The notes under the pieces are model-generated. The model was given only the letters and a program-made list of their open reading frames with translations, had not been told where the DNA came from and ran no database searches. Below are positions 1-12,242 of a stretch of 64,000 nt of DNA, in pieces. The DNA comes from Loxodes magnus (lineage: Eukaryota > Ciliophora > Karyorelictea > Loxodida > Loxodidae). The stretch is taken from contig CAMPDV010000095.1 in assembly GCA_946699065.1 (NCBI GenBank), positions 620,001 to 684,000 on the forward strand. Direction: 5' to 3'. Numbering within the stretch: the first letter of the stretch is position 1; the number at the start of each line of letters is the position of its first letter. A program made the translations under genes and the position numbers.

Positions 1-945
1 CTAAAAATGCTAACTTTTATTAATTTTCTTTGTTTATTATACTTCTAAGTATTGCAGTGACATAATATTAGAATTATATTAGTTTTAGTTTAATTTTGAT
101 GCTAGTTGATTTTATTTATTAAGTGGATATAAGTTTTAATTTATGATAGAGTTAAGTTTAGTTGATTATTTGCAAGCAATGAATGAGGAAGTAGTTTACA
201 AATGAATAAGAAGTGTAGATTATAATTATAAATATTCTAAACTTAATAGCTATGTCAACGAAATATAAAGCTTAATTTATCTAAATGATTAAAGCTAATG
301 ATTTATTCTCCTTAATTAATCATATGCTTCATCAAATATTTGAATTATCACTTTTGAAAAGGGAGTATTGCCAAAGATGTATAATAATTAATTTTAAATT
401 AAAGCAAAATAAATAGTTTACTGGTAGTTATAATTTATACTCTTCAGTTATTGATTTATTACTATATAAATTCAACTTTCATTTACTAATGAATAAGCAG
501 CATATGAAAATATAAAAATAACTTTTAGTTAAATTAATACTTTTTAAAATATAATGAAGGATATATCAGATTGGTATCTATTAAATATTTTTCAAATATT
601 CTATTTAACTTCATTAGGTTAAAATTTTATTTCAACGAAAATAAATTATATTTCTTAAACTGAATTTAGAAACTAAACAATCCAGATAAAGCTTATAATT
701 AAGAAAATTAGCTTAGAAGATTAAATTAAATTAGTTAGAATTTAAAGACATTTAACTAGCTTAGGTAATAAGAGTATCTTTTCAGATTTAATTGGTTTTT
801 ATAAAAATAAAATTGCATGAGGGTATTTTTAGGTTTGAACCCTTAAAGAAAATCCATTAAGATAAATGACTTAAATACCTTTTTAAATAAATTTAACTTA
901 ATTAAAGCAATAATCTCAATTAACCTTGAAAATTATAATTTAAAT
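1..945. other. AT-rich intergenic, no gene seen
   Basis: Very AT-rich sequence with frequent TGA in all frames and no recognisable protein motif on either strand. It holds the upstream region of the histidine kinase that starts at 946. A TTCAAA-containing stretch near 831-842 resembles a tRNA T-loop on the minus strand but has no other tRNA arms. Confidence 0.6.
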
Positions 946-3900
946 ATGTTTATGGTAAAAGAACAACTTATACCAGTTATAGAGAGATACTTAAACTTTT
1001 TAAAATAAAAGATTAAGGAAAAGGATCTTGAAGTACGAGAAGAGCTATTAGTGAAATACATGGCATTTTTAAGATTTTCTTTATGAGGGGCAGCCTTCCT
1101 TACCTTAGGCATGCTAGTAATTTAGCTCTTGATCTCTTTCTCTTTTTCCTATTTTTAGCTTTCTCTGCTCTTTTTTTGAATTGTATTGACTTTCGTGAGT
1201 CCAAATGTCTTGATTAAAACGAGAAGCATAGAAACCAGCAAAGCTCTATTGTGGGGATGTTTCTATATATTTTGCCTTGGATTATCAATGGATTTGCCTG
1301 AACTTAGCTTAGTTATAAGCTTTTGATTAACAGTTCCAGTTTTCGCCCAGAAGAAATAAAACTCCGGAATTTTTACCATTTAATACTGCGTAATCTCTGT
1401 TTCCAGCTATATTTGTGGATCTATCTTTTTTCACTGGATTATATAATAAGCTGACAGTACTTTAAAAGAGCAATTGATAAGGAGAAAACTTCTTATATAC
1501 TCAGCTATTTTTCTATTCTAGATATTAGTTATTGTTATTTCTCATTTAACTGACTTGAAGAATCAGGAAACAATTGACGAACTTAAAGAAAAAATTACAT
1601 CCTAAGAAAATTCTTAGAAAGCTAAAAACGCATACATGGCTGCCATGAATCATGAACTTAGGAATCCTTTAAATGCTATTTTAGGAAGCATTGAAATACT
1701 TAAATCCTCAAAGTAGCTGTAGGAAAATCAAAACTAGCTGATAGAAATGATTTCTTGTAGTGGAGAAATTCTAATAAACTAAATAAATAACGTACTAGAT
1801 GCAGAAAAAATAACAGCAGGATAATTCGCAATAACAAAGAATCCAGCTCAAATCAGAAAAATCCTTTGAACTGTTGTTTAGTCTAAGTTATCGAAAGTTT
1901 TAGAAAACAGTATTGTGTTAGAAATGAAAGTAGACTCTTTAGTTCCTAAATGGCTAATAATAGATTCAGTAAAGATTTAGTAAGTAATAATGAATTTATT
2001 AGGCAATTCAATCAAATTTACTCAAGATGGATAAGTAGGAATTTATATTAAATGAATTCCTGATGAATCAAGTACATAAGAAGAATAAACTACAGAAAAC
2101 TAGAAAACTATTATTCATGCAGATGAATCGAATATACACTTAGCTCATTTTGAACTATCGTATAGTATAAGTGATGACATGTCTGCTAACATTTATAATA
2201 AAGTTTCGTCTTAACATTCAAGAAATGAATTCTATAGGAAAAAAACATATGTCGCTCATTTAAATTAAAAAGAACTATTTGAAACAGATATATAAAGAAA
2301 GTAGGTGCAATTATCAAAGATAAATTTGAAAGAAATGTAAAAAGAAAGAAAAGAAAATAGAAAAAATACACAAAAGAAACCAATAATAAATAATTATAGC
2401 ATTATTGAGCCTACGTAAGAAGATGAAGTAACTAATCCTCAAAGTTAAATCGATCTTAATCAATCAAAGTTAAAAGTATCTTAAGTGATCAAAAATTAAT
2501 AAAAGGATTTGTTGTAAGTCCATAAGTCTAATGAAAAATTATTTTAGTAACATAGTCCAACTTCGTTTTTGCCAGTCCTGAAAAGATAAAATTCTAAGAA
2601 AGATTTAAACAAAATAGTTAACAAAGCTCTAATTTACTGCAAGGAATCAAGTAGTTTTCCTGCTTTATATACTTAGGGACCTGAGTAAAGTGGAATCTTA
2701 ACAATTGAAATAGTAGATGAAGGCATTGGTATTTCTTCTGAAAATCAGAAAAAGCTATTTTAGCCTTTTATGTAGGCAAATCATAGTATTTCTAATAAAT
2801 TTGGAGGAACAGGATTAGGCCTATGGATTACTAAGTAAATTGTTGAATAACATGGTGGCAGTATTTAAATGGAATCTCAATTAGGATAAGGAACAAAGTT
2901 TTTAATAAAATTGCCTCTTGATGTAATGAATTAGGAGTAAATATAAGAGACATCTTAAGAAATTTATAATATGGAAGATGTGAAAGTTCTACTTGTAGAA
3001 AGAGATAAAAGTGATCAAGTCTAACATAAGAGAATTTTATAATAAATGGGATGTGAAGTATCTGCTGAAAAAAGTAGCCTTCGAGCTTTTAAAATATTTA
3101 GTCAAAAGGAGATGAATTACTATGATTTTATTCTAATAAACGATAAATTAAAAGATAGTCATGGAATTAATTTCGCTTAAAAAATTATAGACTTTGAAGT
3201 GAGTAGAGGTTGACTAGCAACTCCAATTATCTTTATGACAAAAAATCCTAATAAAGTAGAGATTTATAAATCTCTCAATGAACTTGGAATTTAAAAAGTT
3301 TTATCAAAACCTATCAAAGCTTAAGACATTTATAATATGTGGAAAGTCTTAAAGTAGGAAAAGCAGGAGATATAAGGACTCGTTTAATCTTTTACTAACG
3401 TAAAAATTAATTTGATCATAGAAACTAAAAAAAAAATAGTAATCATTGAAGATGATGAATTTTAAGCTGATTTATTGAAGCAACAAATTTAGAGTTAAAG
3501 TGATAATTACAAATTCAAAATTTTCAATGATATAACTGAAAAACAACTATAAGAGTATTTATCTCGTAACTGACAAAAAATAACTTTACTTACTACTGAT
3601 TGAGAGTTGCCTAGTCTTAGTGGAGTTGATGTAGTAAAGACAGTAAGAAAATTTGAAGATTCTTAAAATTATAACGAAAAAATAAGAATTTTAGTTTGTA
3701 CTGGACATGATGATTACTAAAAAAAGCAAGAAGCCTTAAATGCAGGAGCAGATTAGTTTATAACTAAGCCAATAAATACTAGAGATATAATGAAGTTACT
3801 TTGAGCTGGATTGAAAACTTTATTTGATTGTGTATTTTAAATTTAATTAGCTTTTATAAAGGTAAATGAATATTTAATACTGTTAATTAGAAAATTTAAC

Positions 3901-4011
3901 TTTTATCTAAATATTTCTATAAAAAGCATAATCATTTATCTTTATTCTATCATTCTTAGAATCTTAGTAAAACTTAGTATTCTTTTTAAGCTCATTCAAG
4001 AAATATTATGA
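946..4011 (+). CDS. Hybrid sensor histidine kinase with two receiver domains
   Basis: The protein is predicted to autophosphorylate on His and pass the phosphate to its receivers, in a membrane-anchored multistep phosphorelay. About seven hydrophobic segments fill residues 35-205. The H-box (MNHELRNPLNAIL) follows with phospho-acceptor His about 236, then the N-box NLLGNSIKFT about 350, a polar insertion of about 190 residues, and the G-boxes DEGIGISS (about 590) and GGTGLGLW (about 621). Receiver 1 (about 678-800) keeps Asp in ILINDKL and Lys in VLSKPI. Receiver 2 (about 830-955) keeps EDD, TTDWELP and FITKPI. The ATG at 946 gives a fully open frame, with TAA/TAG read as Gln and TGA as Trp. 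The 3' end is uncertain: similarity ends about 3837 and the first plausible TGA stop is 4009-4011. A 19-nt GT...AG segment at 3832-3850 could instead splice to an ORF ending at 4159. Two-component kinases are common in ciliates; the ligand is unknown. Confidence 0.93.
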
Positions 4012-4560
4012 AATTAAAAAAAGAGTAGAAGGAGAAAATAAACTTATGTATATTTATAGTTCAATTTAATAGATAGAATCTTAAAAAGATCTAGAGATTT
4101 TAGTTATTATCTTTGGTATAAGGAACTACATATTGTTAAAGGATGTATTATAAACTTGATTATATTATGCTTGTATAATAAACTTAGTTAAAAATTAAGA
4201 AAAATTAGGAAATTAGTAGTGATTACTTAAATTGTCTCCTTCTTTTTATCTAATAATTATAAGTAAGCTTGCAAACCAAACAAACAATCTTCATTGTAAA
4301 AATTTTAATTCAGCAATATTTAAAGGATTATTAACTATTATTAAAATAGAAACCAGAATAAAAATTAAAAATAGACAGATAATAAAAATAAAAATAATTA
4401 TATAAATTAACTTTAAGATATAAAATTTCTCTATGCTTAATATATTCTATTATTTTAAATAAATAATTAAACCTTATTGTTGTACCTGATTGTTTATGTA
4501 GGTCATAATATTCATTATTATTTAAAAAAATATTAATAAATCTAGGAATAGATTAATAAT
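4012..4560. other. AT-rich intergenic
   Basis: No conserved motif is visible. It contains the possible 3' extension of the kinase gene (to 4159) and otherwise simple AT-rich sequence. Confidence 0.5.
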
Positions 4561-6696
4561 TCATTAAATTACCAATTTTAATTAAATTTGCTTATGTATA
4601 GCTTATACAATTATGAGACATATTGAAAGAAAAAGTTTTTTCGCTGATTTTATGTTTTATTAAATTTAATAAGCTTTTTCCATTACTTTTATATTTTAGT
4701 TTATCTTTTATTTAAGTTAGGTTTTTAAAAATTCCTTCTTTAAATTTAAATGGGAAATAAAAAAATAAGTTAAGCTAAAATTGAATTTACCAGAGTGGAT
4801 TAACCTTCTCATCACTGATTTCTAAATATTTTCCATTGTTAAATATAATGTTTAATTTACTTTGATTGATTTTTTCACTACTTAGTTAGTTCTCTTGTTG
4901 AATATATGCTCTTTGATAGAATTGCTATCTTTTTGTTCTATATATTTGTTCTGCTTTATTACAATAAAGCTTCTCTTTTTAACTTTTTTTATTCTTTCTG
5001 TGATTAATAAATAAATTAATTAATAACTATTAGAGTTTTGATGAAAACCTAACTCTTACCGTGCTGCATTATATGGACGATCTCTTGATGGATTTAACTG
5101 CGATATTCTGAAGATCAATTTCTCCAAACAAAAACTCACATATATATTAATGCATAATCCAAGATCAAAAAGTTCAAGCTCCTACCAAATTTGAATAATT
5201 TCTAGATTTATTCCCTTCAAGACCTTGGATCCAATCAGAGATCTTCCTAAGGATTAGAGGTAAAATCAGACAGTTCAAAGTCCTACTCCTTTCATCTCTT
5301 AATTATCATTTTTCTATTATTTTCTTTAATTTCTATATTTCATCATATCCTTTTACTATAGTTTTTTAAAATTAGATATTTTTAACATCTTTCGAATAGA
5401 TTTTTATATGAATACCAAAATTGCTTACTCTTTTTCTTTGATTTATATTTTAAATCTCTTTTTTCTCTAAATACGCTCTATTATCTATTTAAGTTTGCAA
5501 TTTTATATAATCTTCAGTTCATGCTACAATGCTTTTATTATTCTTTTTACCCATCTGCTCTTTTTGATACTTAGTTTAGATGATAGATAAGCATTTTGCT
5601 TAATTTTATAATTAATTTGGCATTTAGATTTCTACTGTGACTTGAATCATAGATAAAATTTTCCATTTTATTAATGCTTCCCTTCATTTTTCATTGTCCT
5701 TCTATTCCTTTGAATTTTTCATTATAATATCAATGCCATTTTCATTAATTACTCACACTTTATTTAACATACAGTGGAAAACTCACAAACCTCTTGTTTT
5801 AAAATCTATATAACTTTATCTCCTCAACTTATCTTCATGGTTGGAAACACAATTTATTAAGCGGTTTTCCAACTTTTTTAAAAAAATTGAATATTTTTAT
5901 CAATAATTAAAATAGTTATATTTCTTTATAGCTTTAAAATTTCTTTTTAGCTTATCTTCATATAACTTCTTTACCATTCAAACATTTTAAAAAAGAAGGT
6001 TTTTTAGAGTATAAAATATGACATATTATAAAGCTTATTCTACACAAGCAACCTTCTTGGATTGAATTTAGTTAGTGTTTACTAGAAAATGCACAACTAT
6101 AATTAAAATTTTTAGCTAGCATTTAATCATAGCTATAACTTAAGATTTCTAATTCCTTACTAAATAAATTGAAATTCTATAAATAAGCTAGCTTTATCAT
6201 TAATAAGCAAGGATATTATTAGTTTCCTAGTTTTAAAAATAGCACTAAAAGTGGATATATGCAACGTTATGAGGGAATGTATATTTTCCTTATTGACAAT
6301 GATATAGTTTCTTACAATTCTATTAATAATTATCTTCAAGCCTTCCTATGCTAGAATTTAACTAATCCAAATTTTAGTTAGAATCTACCTTTTATATATT
6401 TTTGCTTTTTTCATTAACTCCTAAGAATGAATATCTCCACTATAATCATAGATTTAACTCCTATTTTAAGAACTTAAGATAAGTAACCAGATAAGTAATT
6501 TTAGATAGAAATGAAAAAGAGACATAAATTTGCTAGAGTTGTTTAATAAAATAGAAGCATAATAGCTAAAACTTATTATAAGCCAATAAATGAAAGCTAT
6601 CTAATTATTAGTTATAAACCTAAAAATAGTTCAGCTATAAATAACTAATAAAGCCTATAATTAAATAGCTTAAACTAGAGAATTAAGAAAGATCAT
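4561..6696 (-). CDS. Probable minus-strand gene of unknown function, frame unresolved
   Basis: The minus strand is purine-rich across this interval and clearly more GC-rich at about 5040-5290, which suggests a transcribed coding strand. Two minus-strand frames both read as plausible proteins. One runs without interruption other than Trp-type TGA from an ATG at 6696 to a TGA at 4561-4563 (711 codons). The other is more acidic and glycine-containing over about 5000-6560, with segments such as DFTSNPQEDLWLDPRSW. Short hydrophobic stretches near the 5' end suggest membrane segments in either frame. An intron or frame change between them cannot be excluded. I recognise no family. It would be divergently transcribed from the guanylate-binding gene starting at 6785, so the roughly 90 bp between could be a shared promoter. 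Confidence 0.3.
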
Positions 6697-6784
6697 ACAT
6701 TGAAGTGGTAAATAGTAATTTGAGTAAGTATATAATTAAAGAGGATATTAATTTCAATTAAAATAGTAAGAAAATAATTATAAA

Positions 6785-9595
6785 ATGTCTGCGATTCCTT
6801 TTATTTAAATTACATGTAAGTTATTATATAGCTCCTGGAGTGCTTGAAGTATCTGAACAAGCTTGCTAAATGCTTTAAAATTTTGATTCTCCAATTGGTG
6901 CTATTTGTGTTGTAGGTCCTAGTTAGTCAGGAAAATCTTTTTTATGTAATTAAGTATTAAATAAGTTGAATGGTTTTAGTGTAGGAGGCTAATAAAAAGG
7001 TAATAAAGGAATTTGAATTTGGAATGAGCCTATAAAAATCTAGAGGAAAAATACCTTGGGTATTAATGAAACAGTAAAACTATTTCTCTTGGATTGTGAA
7101 GGACTTCATTCATCTGAGTGAAATGAAAAAGATGATATGAACTTATTGGTACTGTCTATTTTATTAAGTTCTCACATTGTCTACAACTCTAAAAATCCAA
7201 TAGAGCAAGAAATAATGGAAAACTCAGATTTAATCTCTAATTTATCCTAGTTTATTAAAATCAAAGAGGAGACTTAAAAAGAGGAAAGTAAGTACTTTCA
7301 TTACCATTTTCCTTCATTAACTTGGGTTATAAACGATAGTAACTTAGAAACTTAAGATTTTAAGAAGCTTCTAGAAAGCAAACTTGATTTAGTTGAAGAA
7401 GACTCAAGAGAAGCGAAATAAGCAAATAAAGTTAAAACTAAATTTAAGCAATATTTTGTGGAAAGATATTGCCTTAATCTTGCTAAGCCAGTGATAAATG
7501 AAGAATAAATGTAGCAGTTAGCATCTATTAAAGCAGAGGACTTAAATCCTGAATACTAATAATAAGTAAAAGAACTTAAATAGCATTTAATTAAGCACAC
7601 TAATATTAAAAGAGTGATCTCTAAACCTATAACAGGAAGCGTTCTACTTAATTTAGCCTTGGAATATGTTTTCTAAATTAATTAAGGAGCTGCTCCCTCA
7701 ATTGAGAATGCTTTAGTTGAAGCTGTAAGCGCAGAAGCAAGACGCAAAAAAGAGTTTGTTTACCTAAAATTTTTTTAGCAGGTATTTTTATTATTATGCA
7801 GACTAATTCCATAAGTTTGCCTAAAAATGAAATGGACATTTTTATAGAATGGCAAAATAGTTCATTGAAGTGCATTAATTAATATGAAGAAATGCTATCT
7901 GATCTATTAAGCGATGCCGAGGTTAGAGAAAGGAAGAAAGAACTTTGATAAAGCTTTGAAGATATTTTGTACCAAATGATAAAAGACAACGAAGAAAGGA
8001 GCTACTAATTTTGTCAAGGAGTATTAGAAAAATAAATGATCAAGCTTAATCAGTCGGAAACATTAGAGTTACTTTTAAAAAACTTTTAAACCATGTTAAA
8101 GGATTATAATGAGAGTGGAGTGGGCCCATGCAAATACTAAGCTTTACATGAAACTTATAACTAATTTTTAGACTTAGCTGTCTGTAAGATGCAAAGCAAT
8201 AACTGATAACTCGAAAATTAAATTTCCTAGCTTTAACTTAAGCTTTTAACCTATTAGAAATAGTAGGAAGAAATTATTAAATAGCATTCAAGACTAAGTC
8301 AATTATCATCAGAAGCTGAGGCATAATGACATTTAGAAAAGGAATCACTTAATTCTGAAATAAAAAAGGCGAAAAGTAATTTGGACAATAGACTTCTTGA
8401 AGCTGAACATCTTAGAGACAAATTTCAACATGAAGTAAGAAAATTAAAGGTAGAATTAGACTTAGTAATAAAAGGTAAAGAAAAATAAATAGAATAAATT
8501 AAAAGTTTCAATCTTTAGCACATATCAGAATTAACTATTAAGAACGAAGGTTTAAAAGAAGAAATAACACAGCTTAAAAATTAATTAAGCCAAAATCAAA
8601 AAATAATTGATCATTTGCAAATAAGTCATTAGGATGAAATATAAAAGCTATAGAAATAAATTAAGATTATTGAAAAAAAATTAAGCAGCCTTACTGTTAT
8701 GAATATAAATGAAATGAATGTTCTAGACATTGTAAAAGACTATATCAAAAGACTATATGCTAAAATTAAATTAAATGATTAATAAAATCATGATTAAATA
8801 GAATTAGTTGAGCAAATAAAAGCTTAGATTGATAATTAGACTAGAGAAAATTTCGAATTAAACCAGAAATGTTTAAATTTGCAAGAAAGGTATGATAGTG
8901 ATCTTCTTAGATAAAAGTAGAGATCAGAAGAATAACTTGCATAAACAAATAATTAATTGGAGTATTTATAGACATAATATAAAGACTACCTAAATAATTT
9001 CTACATAAATGAGAGAGATAAGTAAATGTAACAGTAGCTATTCTAAGAAAAGATTCAGTGAATGCAAACTAAACTTTAGCAAGCGGAGCAGGAAAAATAA
9101 GAATTGCTCGATAATATAAGGAATCAAAAAAATTAAATTTCAAATTAAGAGCAGTCAAGTTAAAATTTAATAGACTAATTTATTTAATATAAGGAAAAGT
9201 ATTGCCTTGAACATGACAACGTTGACATTTTAATAAGTCTTTTTAGGGAGCTCAGCAACTTTTCAAATCCTAAAGTTCCAAAACCAAAAGCATGCAAAAT
9301 GAAGCATGATGTTAATAAACTGCCAGAGTCTTATAGAGATAAAATATCATTGATACTTAAAGAAGCTAATATTCCTTTTAAATAACTTACTTTTTTATTT
9401 TAATAACTAAATAATTTGCATTAGTGTTACTACTAACAAAGACTATTCAAATAAAAAATCTTTTTAAAAACATTTCTATTTAATAATAATTTCAAATAGC
9501 ACCTTTAATCTGAGAATACTCTAAAAAGAATAATTAGTATCTGGCTTTTTTTAAATAATTTAGATCTTTTATTTTCATAATTGTACTTTTCTTGA
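6785..9595 (+). CDS. Guanylate-binding protein-like large GTPase with long coiled coil
   Basis: Large dynamin-related GTPase of the GBP/atlastin type, expected to bind and hydrolyse guanine nucleotide. The product starts MSAIPFIQIT and continues to P-loop GPSQSGKS, the GBP-specific GIWIWNEP, and switch/G3 DCEGL. The position of the RD (G4-like) motif reads TWVINDS, so the Arg is replaced by Asn. The linker NQGAAPSIENAL is the conserved start of the helical GBP C-terminal domain. From about residue 460 onward it becomes Glu/Lys/Gln-rich coiled coil. Two introns are needed for continuity: 6816-6831 (16 nt) after codon 10, and 7782-7801 (20 nt). Both are GT...AG and restore the conserved reading frame. 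The conserved-looking part ends at 9382; the first in-frame TGA is 9593-9595, and the intervening 70 codons look like noise. It converges on PRIM2, 122 bp away. Confidence 0.9.
6816..6831 (+). other. 16-nt intron in the GBP-like gene
   Basis: GTAAGTTATTATATAG. Removal joins the ATG-containing exon to the frame that encodes the P-loop and gives the family-typical start IPFIQITSPGVLEV. Confidence 0.8.
7782..7801 (+). other. 20-nt intron in the GBP-like gene
   Basis: GTATTTTTATTATTATGCAG. Removal joins YLKFFQQ to TNSISLP, matching the conserved junction region at the start of the GBP helical domain, and restores the frame of the coiled coil. Confidence 0.75.
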
Positions 9596-9717
9596 CTTCA
9601 GAAAACAATAATAATGATATATCTAGGGTAAATCTTATTTATAGCCCATGCTTATTAAGAAGTAAACAACATAAGGTAAGTAATTGATAAAATTTAATAT
9701 TTATAACTTTTGTACAC

Positions 9718-11136
9718 TCAAAAAGTCTCTAACAAATTAGGCTTATTCAGAAGTTCGACGCTTTCTTTGTACCAATGAAGTGGGCTTCCAAACTTCCCTT
9801 GAATTTCCTAATTATATACAAATTTATATAATCTTAAGCAAGCTATATCATATTTTCGCTCTCTTTATTTCTCCAATATCTTCTGCATTTGCAATGGATC
9901 TGTTATTTAGTACTTTTCTAATAAAAATTATCTCAGCCCAAATTCGCTTAGAGCCTTAAAAGGACAGCCATGATATTCTTCTGAAGAAGGATTAGGTAGA
10001 CCAATTATTCGAGTGCATGAGTAGCAAGTATAATTTTTCCCTCCTCCTACTTATCCATAGCAATGTCTTACACTATATGCATATTATTTTTAAAACTATT
10101 CTTCTGATATTTTTTAAGTAAAAATATTTTTTATATATTTGAAGCAATCTTAAAATTTCATACCTATTGACTTTAGAAAAAACCAGTATTAAAGTCTTCC
10201 TTCATGTCTTAGATGCTTATTCTACAAAAAATGAGAATGAACTCTTTTCATGCAAGGTGCAAAACATTTTTCTGCATATTCTTTGAAGTTTTAGAAATCT
10301 AATTGCTATAAATTTTAGTTTTGCTCTTCATATTCTTCGTTATTAATAATTGCTTCAATTACAGGAAGTAGCTTTGTCTCAAAGTATAATCCTTACTGTG
10401 CTTTTAATTATCTTATGCTTTCCTTTAATTTCCAAGTAAAGATATGAACAGCAATTTTTCAAAGATACTCTTCAGGAACTTATGCTATTTATCCGATGAC
10501 ATTTATTTTATACTATTTTACTAAGTAATCAAGGCCAAAATAAAAAGGAATTTGATATCCTTTTTTTTCAGTTTATTTTGGCCTTTCAATTAATTCTTTT
10601 TCATCATCACTTTAAAAATCTTCTGCATATTCAGTTTCCATTCCACTGCTTTATCCTACATTTAAGTTTTTACTATTGATGTGCTCAATTTAAAGTCCTT
10701 CTGACTCTAAAAGCTTTAAAACTACTTTTTAATCATATTGACTAGCTTTTTTAACTCTAGCTCTGAATAGAATTATTTCTTAATCCATAAACCAATCTAG
10801 TTTTTATGGCTTGAAAATAGAAAAGGCTATTTTACAAAAATAATGACTAACCAAGTTATTATTGATAGATTGCTAATTTTGAGAAGTCTCTATAGCTAAA
10901 TTACACCTTTTTGCCTCTAATAAAATGTTCTCTTCTAGTTAAGAGAGATTAACATCAATATTGCCAAAATTTTGGAGTTATTCATTTTCTTTCGTACTAT
11001 TTTCGTTATTCCAGTTGTCAATTTAAGTGAGAAGTTTCATTCTGTCCAAACATATTTTAGTGAGATAATCAATCTTCATAGTGCCTTAAAGCTACCCTTC
11101 TTAGTAAAAGGACAATTTTCCCGCACAATATTCCAT
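9718..11136 (-). CDS. PRIM2: DNA primase large subunit (PRI2/PRIM2)
   Basis: Regulatory iron-sulphur subunit of the eukaryotic primase-polymerase alpha complex, needed for RNA primer initiation and hand-off at replication origins and lagging strands in the nucleus. The 472-residue product has the N-terminal family signature LSFYQEGQL...DRMKLLTQID and the WF..QE..LFR.R segment. The C-terminal 4Fe-4S domain includes KRVHSHFLQNKHLRHEGR, RHCYGQVGGGKNYTCYSC and YHGCPFK. The four expected cluster cysteines are at about residues 295 (FAPCM), 372 (YSC), 390 (HGCPF) and 431 (IACLRLY). The length is close to that of human and yeast PRI2. The ATG at 11136 gives MEYC, like the short N-terminus of other PRI2 proteins. 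The frame is uninterrupted, has no intron, and ends at TGA 9718-9720 directly after the conserved region. Confidence 0.95.
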
Positions 11137-12242
11137 AATTATAATTCAAATAGACAACTAATTTAAATATCTGAAGCTAGATTCAGAATTTCAATTAAAT
11201 TCCTTTCATATATATCCTTATTTCAATTCTAACTATAAAACCCTAGCTATTACTATTAAAACTATTACAACACTTTTAATTGTACTTAGTTACAATTAAG
11301 ATAAAGCTATTTAGAATTAATATTAATATAGAAGTTTAAGCTTAAAGTAAATAATTATCGTGTCTAAAATTCACTATTAATAGCATCACATATAATAAAA
11401 GATTCTATTAAGTATTGCAAACGTTTTGATTATAGAATGCTTCTTTTATTTAACAACTAACCTTGCTAGTTTAAATTTATAATAGAGAGGCATACTAGAT
11501 TAAAATAACCATGCTAAATATTATTAGTTAGCTATAAAATAAGCTTCATTGTAAGTAGCTTAAAAGTTTAATTAATTTAGTTATTTGTAACATCAACTAA
11601 AATTTATTTTTCAGATTGAAAGGGAAATGATATGAAGTGATAAAATCATAAAAGTAAATTAAATAAGAGAATCTATTAATTAGCCTTAATTCACTTTATT
11701 GTCTTATAATTATTGAGTTACTCCTATATAATTTTTTTTTATTCTACAAGTTCGGTTATTTTATTTCCAAAATAGTTAATAAAAGAAAGGAGAAAGAAAT
11801 AGGATTTTTATAAATTTAAAGCGTAAAAAATAGTAAAAGCATAATCTCAACAAATAAACTGAGTATTATATCTTTTTATTAGTATAATAAATCTCCAATT
11901 ATCTACCTAGTTTTTAGAGTTTAAGTGATAAGTAAATGTTCATATCTCTAACTACAATCTGAGAGATATTAAAGACTTTAGCTAATATTAATTGGCATTT
12001 ATATGAACAACGCTAATATCGTGCTATTAATACCTTCATCTACATAAACATTGTAAACTTGAAAAGCTTCTATAATAGATCTTTAGCAAATACAATTCTA
12101 TAATTCTTAATAAATAAAATAAAATAAATTTGAATGAATCAGAGAAAAGGGATATATATATATAGCTAGACTTAGATTAAATTTATTATAATAAGCATAA
12201 ATAAAAGTATTAAATTTAAGTTATTACTTTATATAATTTTTA
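11137..12242. other. AT-rich intergenic between PRIM2 and the next minus-strand gene
   Basis: No motif-bearing ORF found on either strand. It should contain the PRIM2 promoter (near 11137-11300) and the 3' end of the gene ending at 12243. Confidence 0.5.

Noticed and set aside
831-842. T-loop-like GGTTTGAACCC suggesting a tRNA on the minus strand
   Set aside because: The T-stem pairs imperfectly and no D-arm, anticodon arm or acceptor stem can be fitted around it.
2186-2383. Minus-strand 65-codon Phe/Leu-rich ORF
   Set aside because: Antisense to the polar insertion of the histidine kinase; composition is the complement of Lys/Glu/Gln codons.
3838-3840. TAA as true stop of the histidine kinase
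   Set aside because: Not rejected outright: the tail after it looks non-coding, but clear genes in the window end only at TGA, so the TGA at 4009 was preferred and the ambiguity noted.
10972-11166. Plus-strand 64-codon ORF
   Set aside because: Antisense to the N-terminus of PRIM2, which has clear family signatures.
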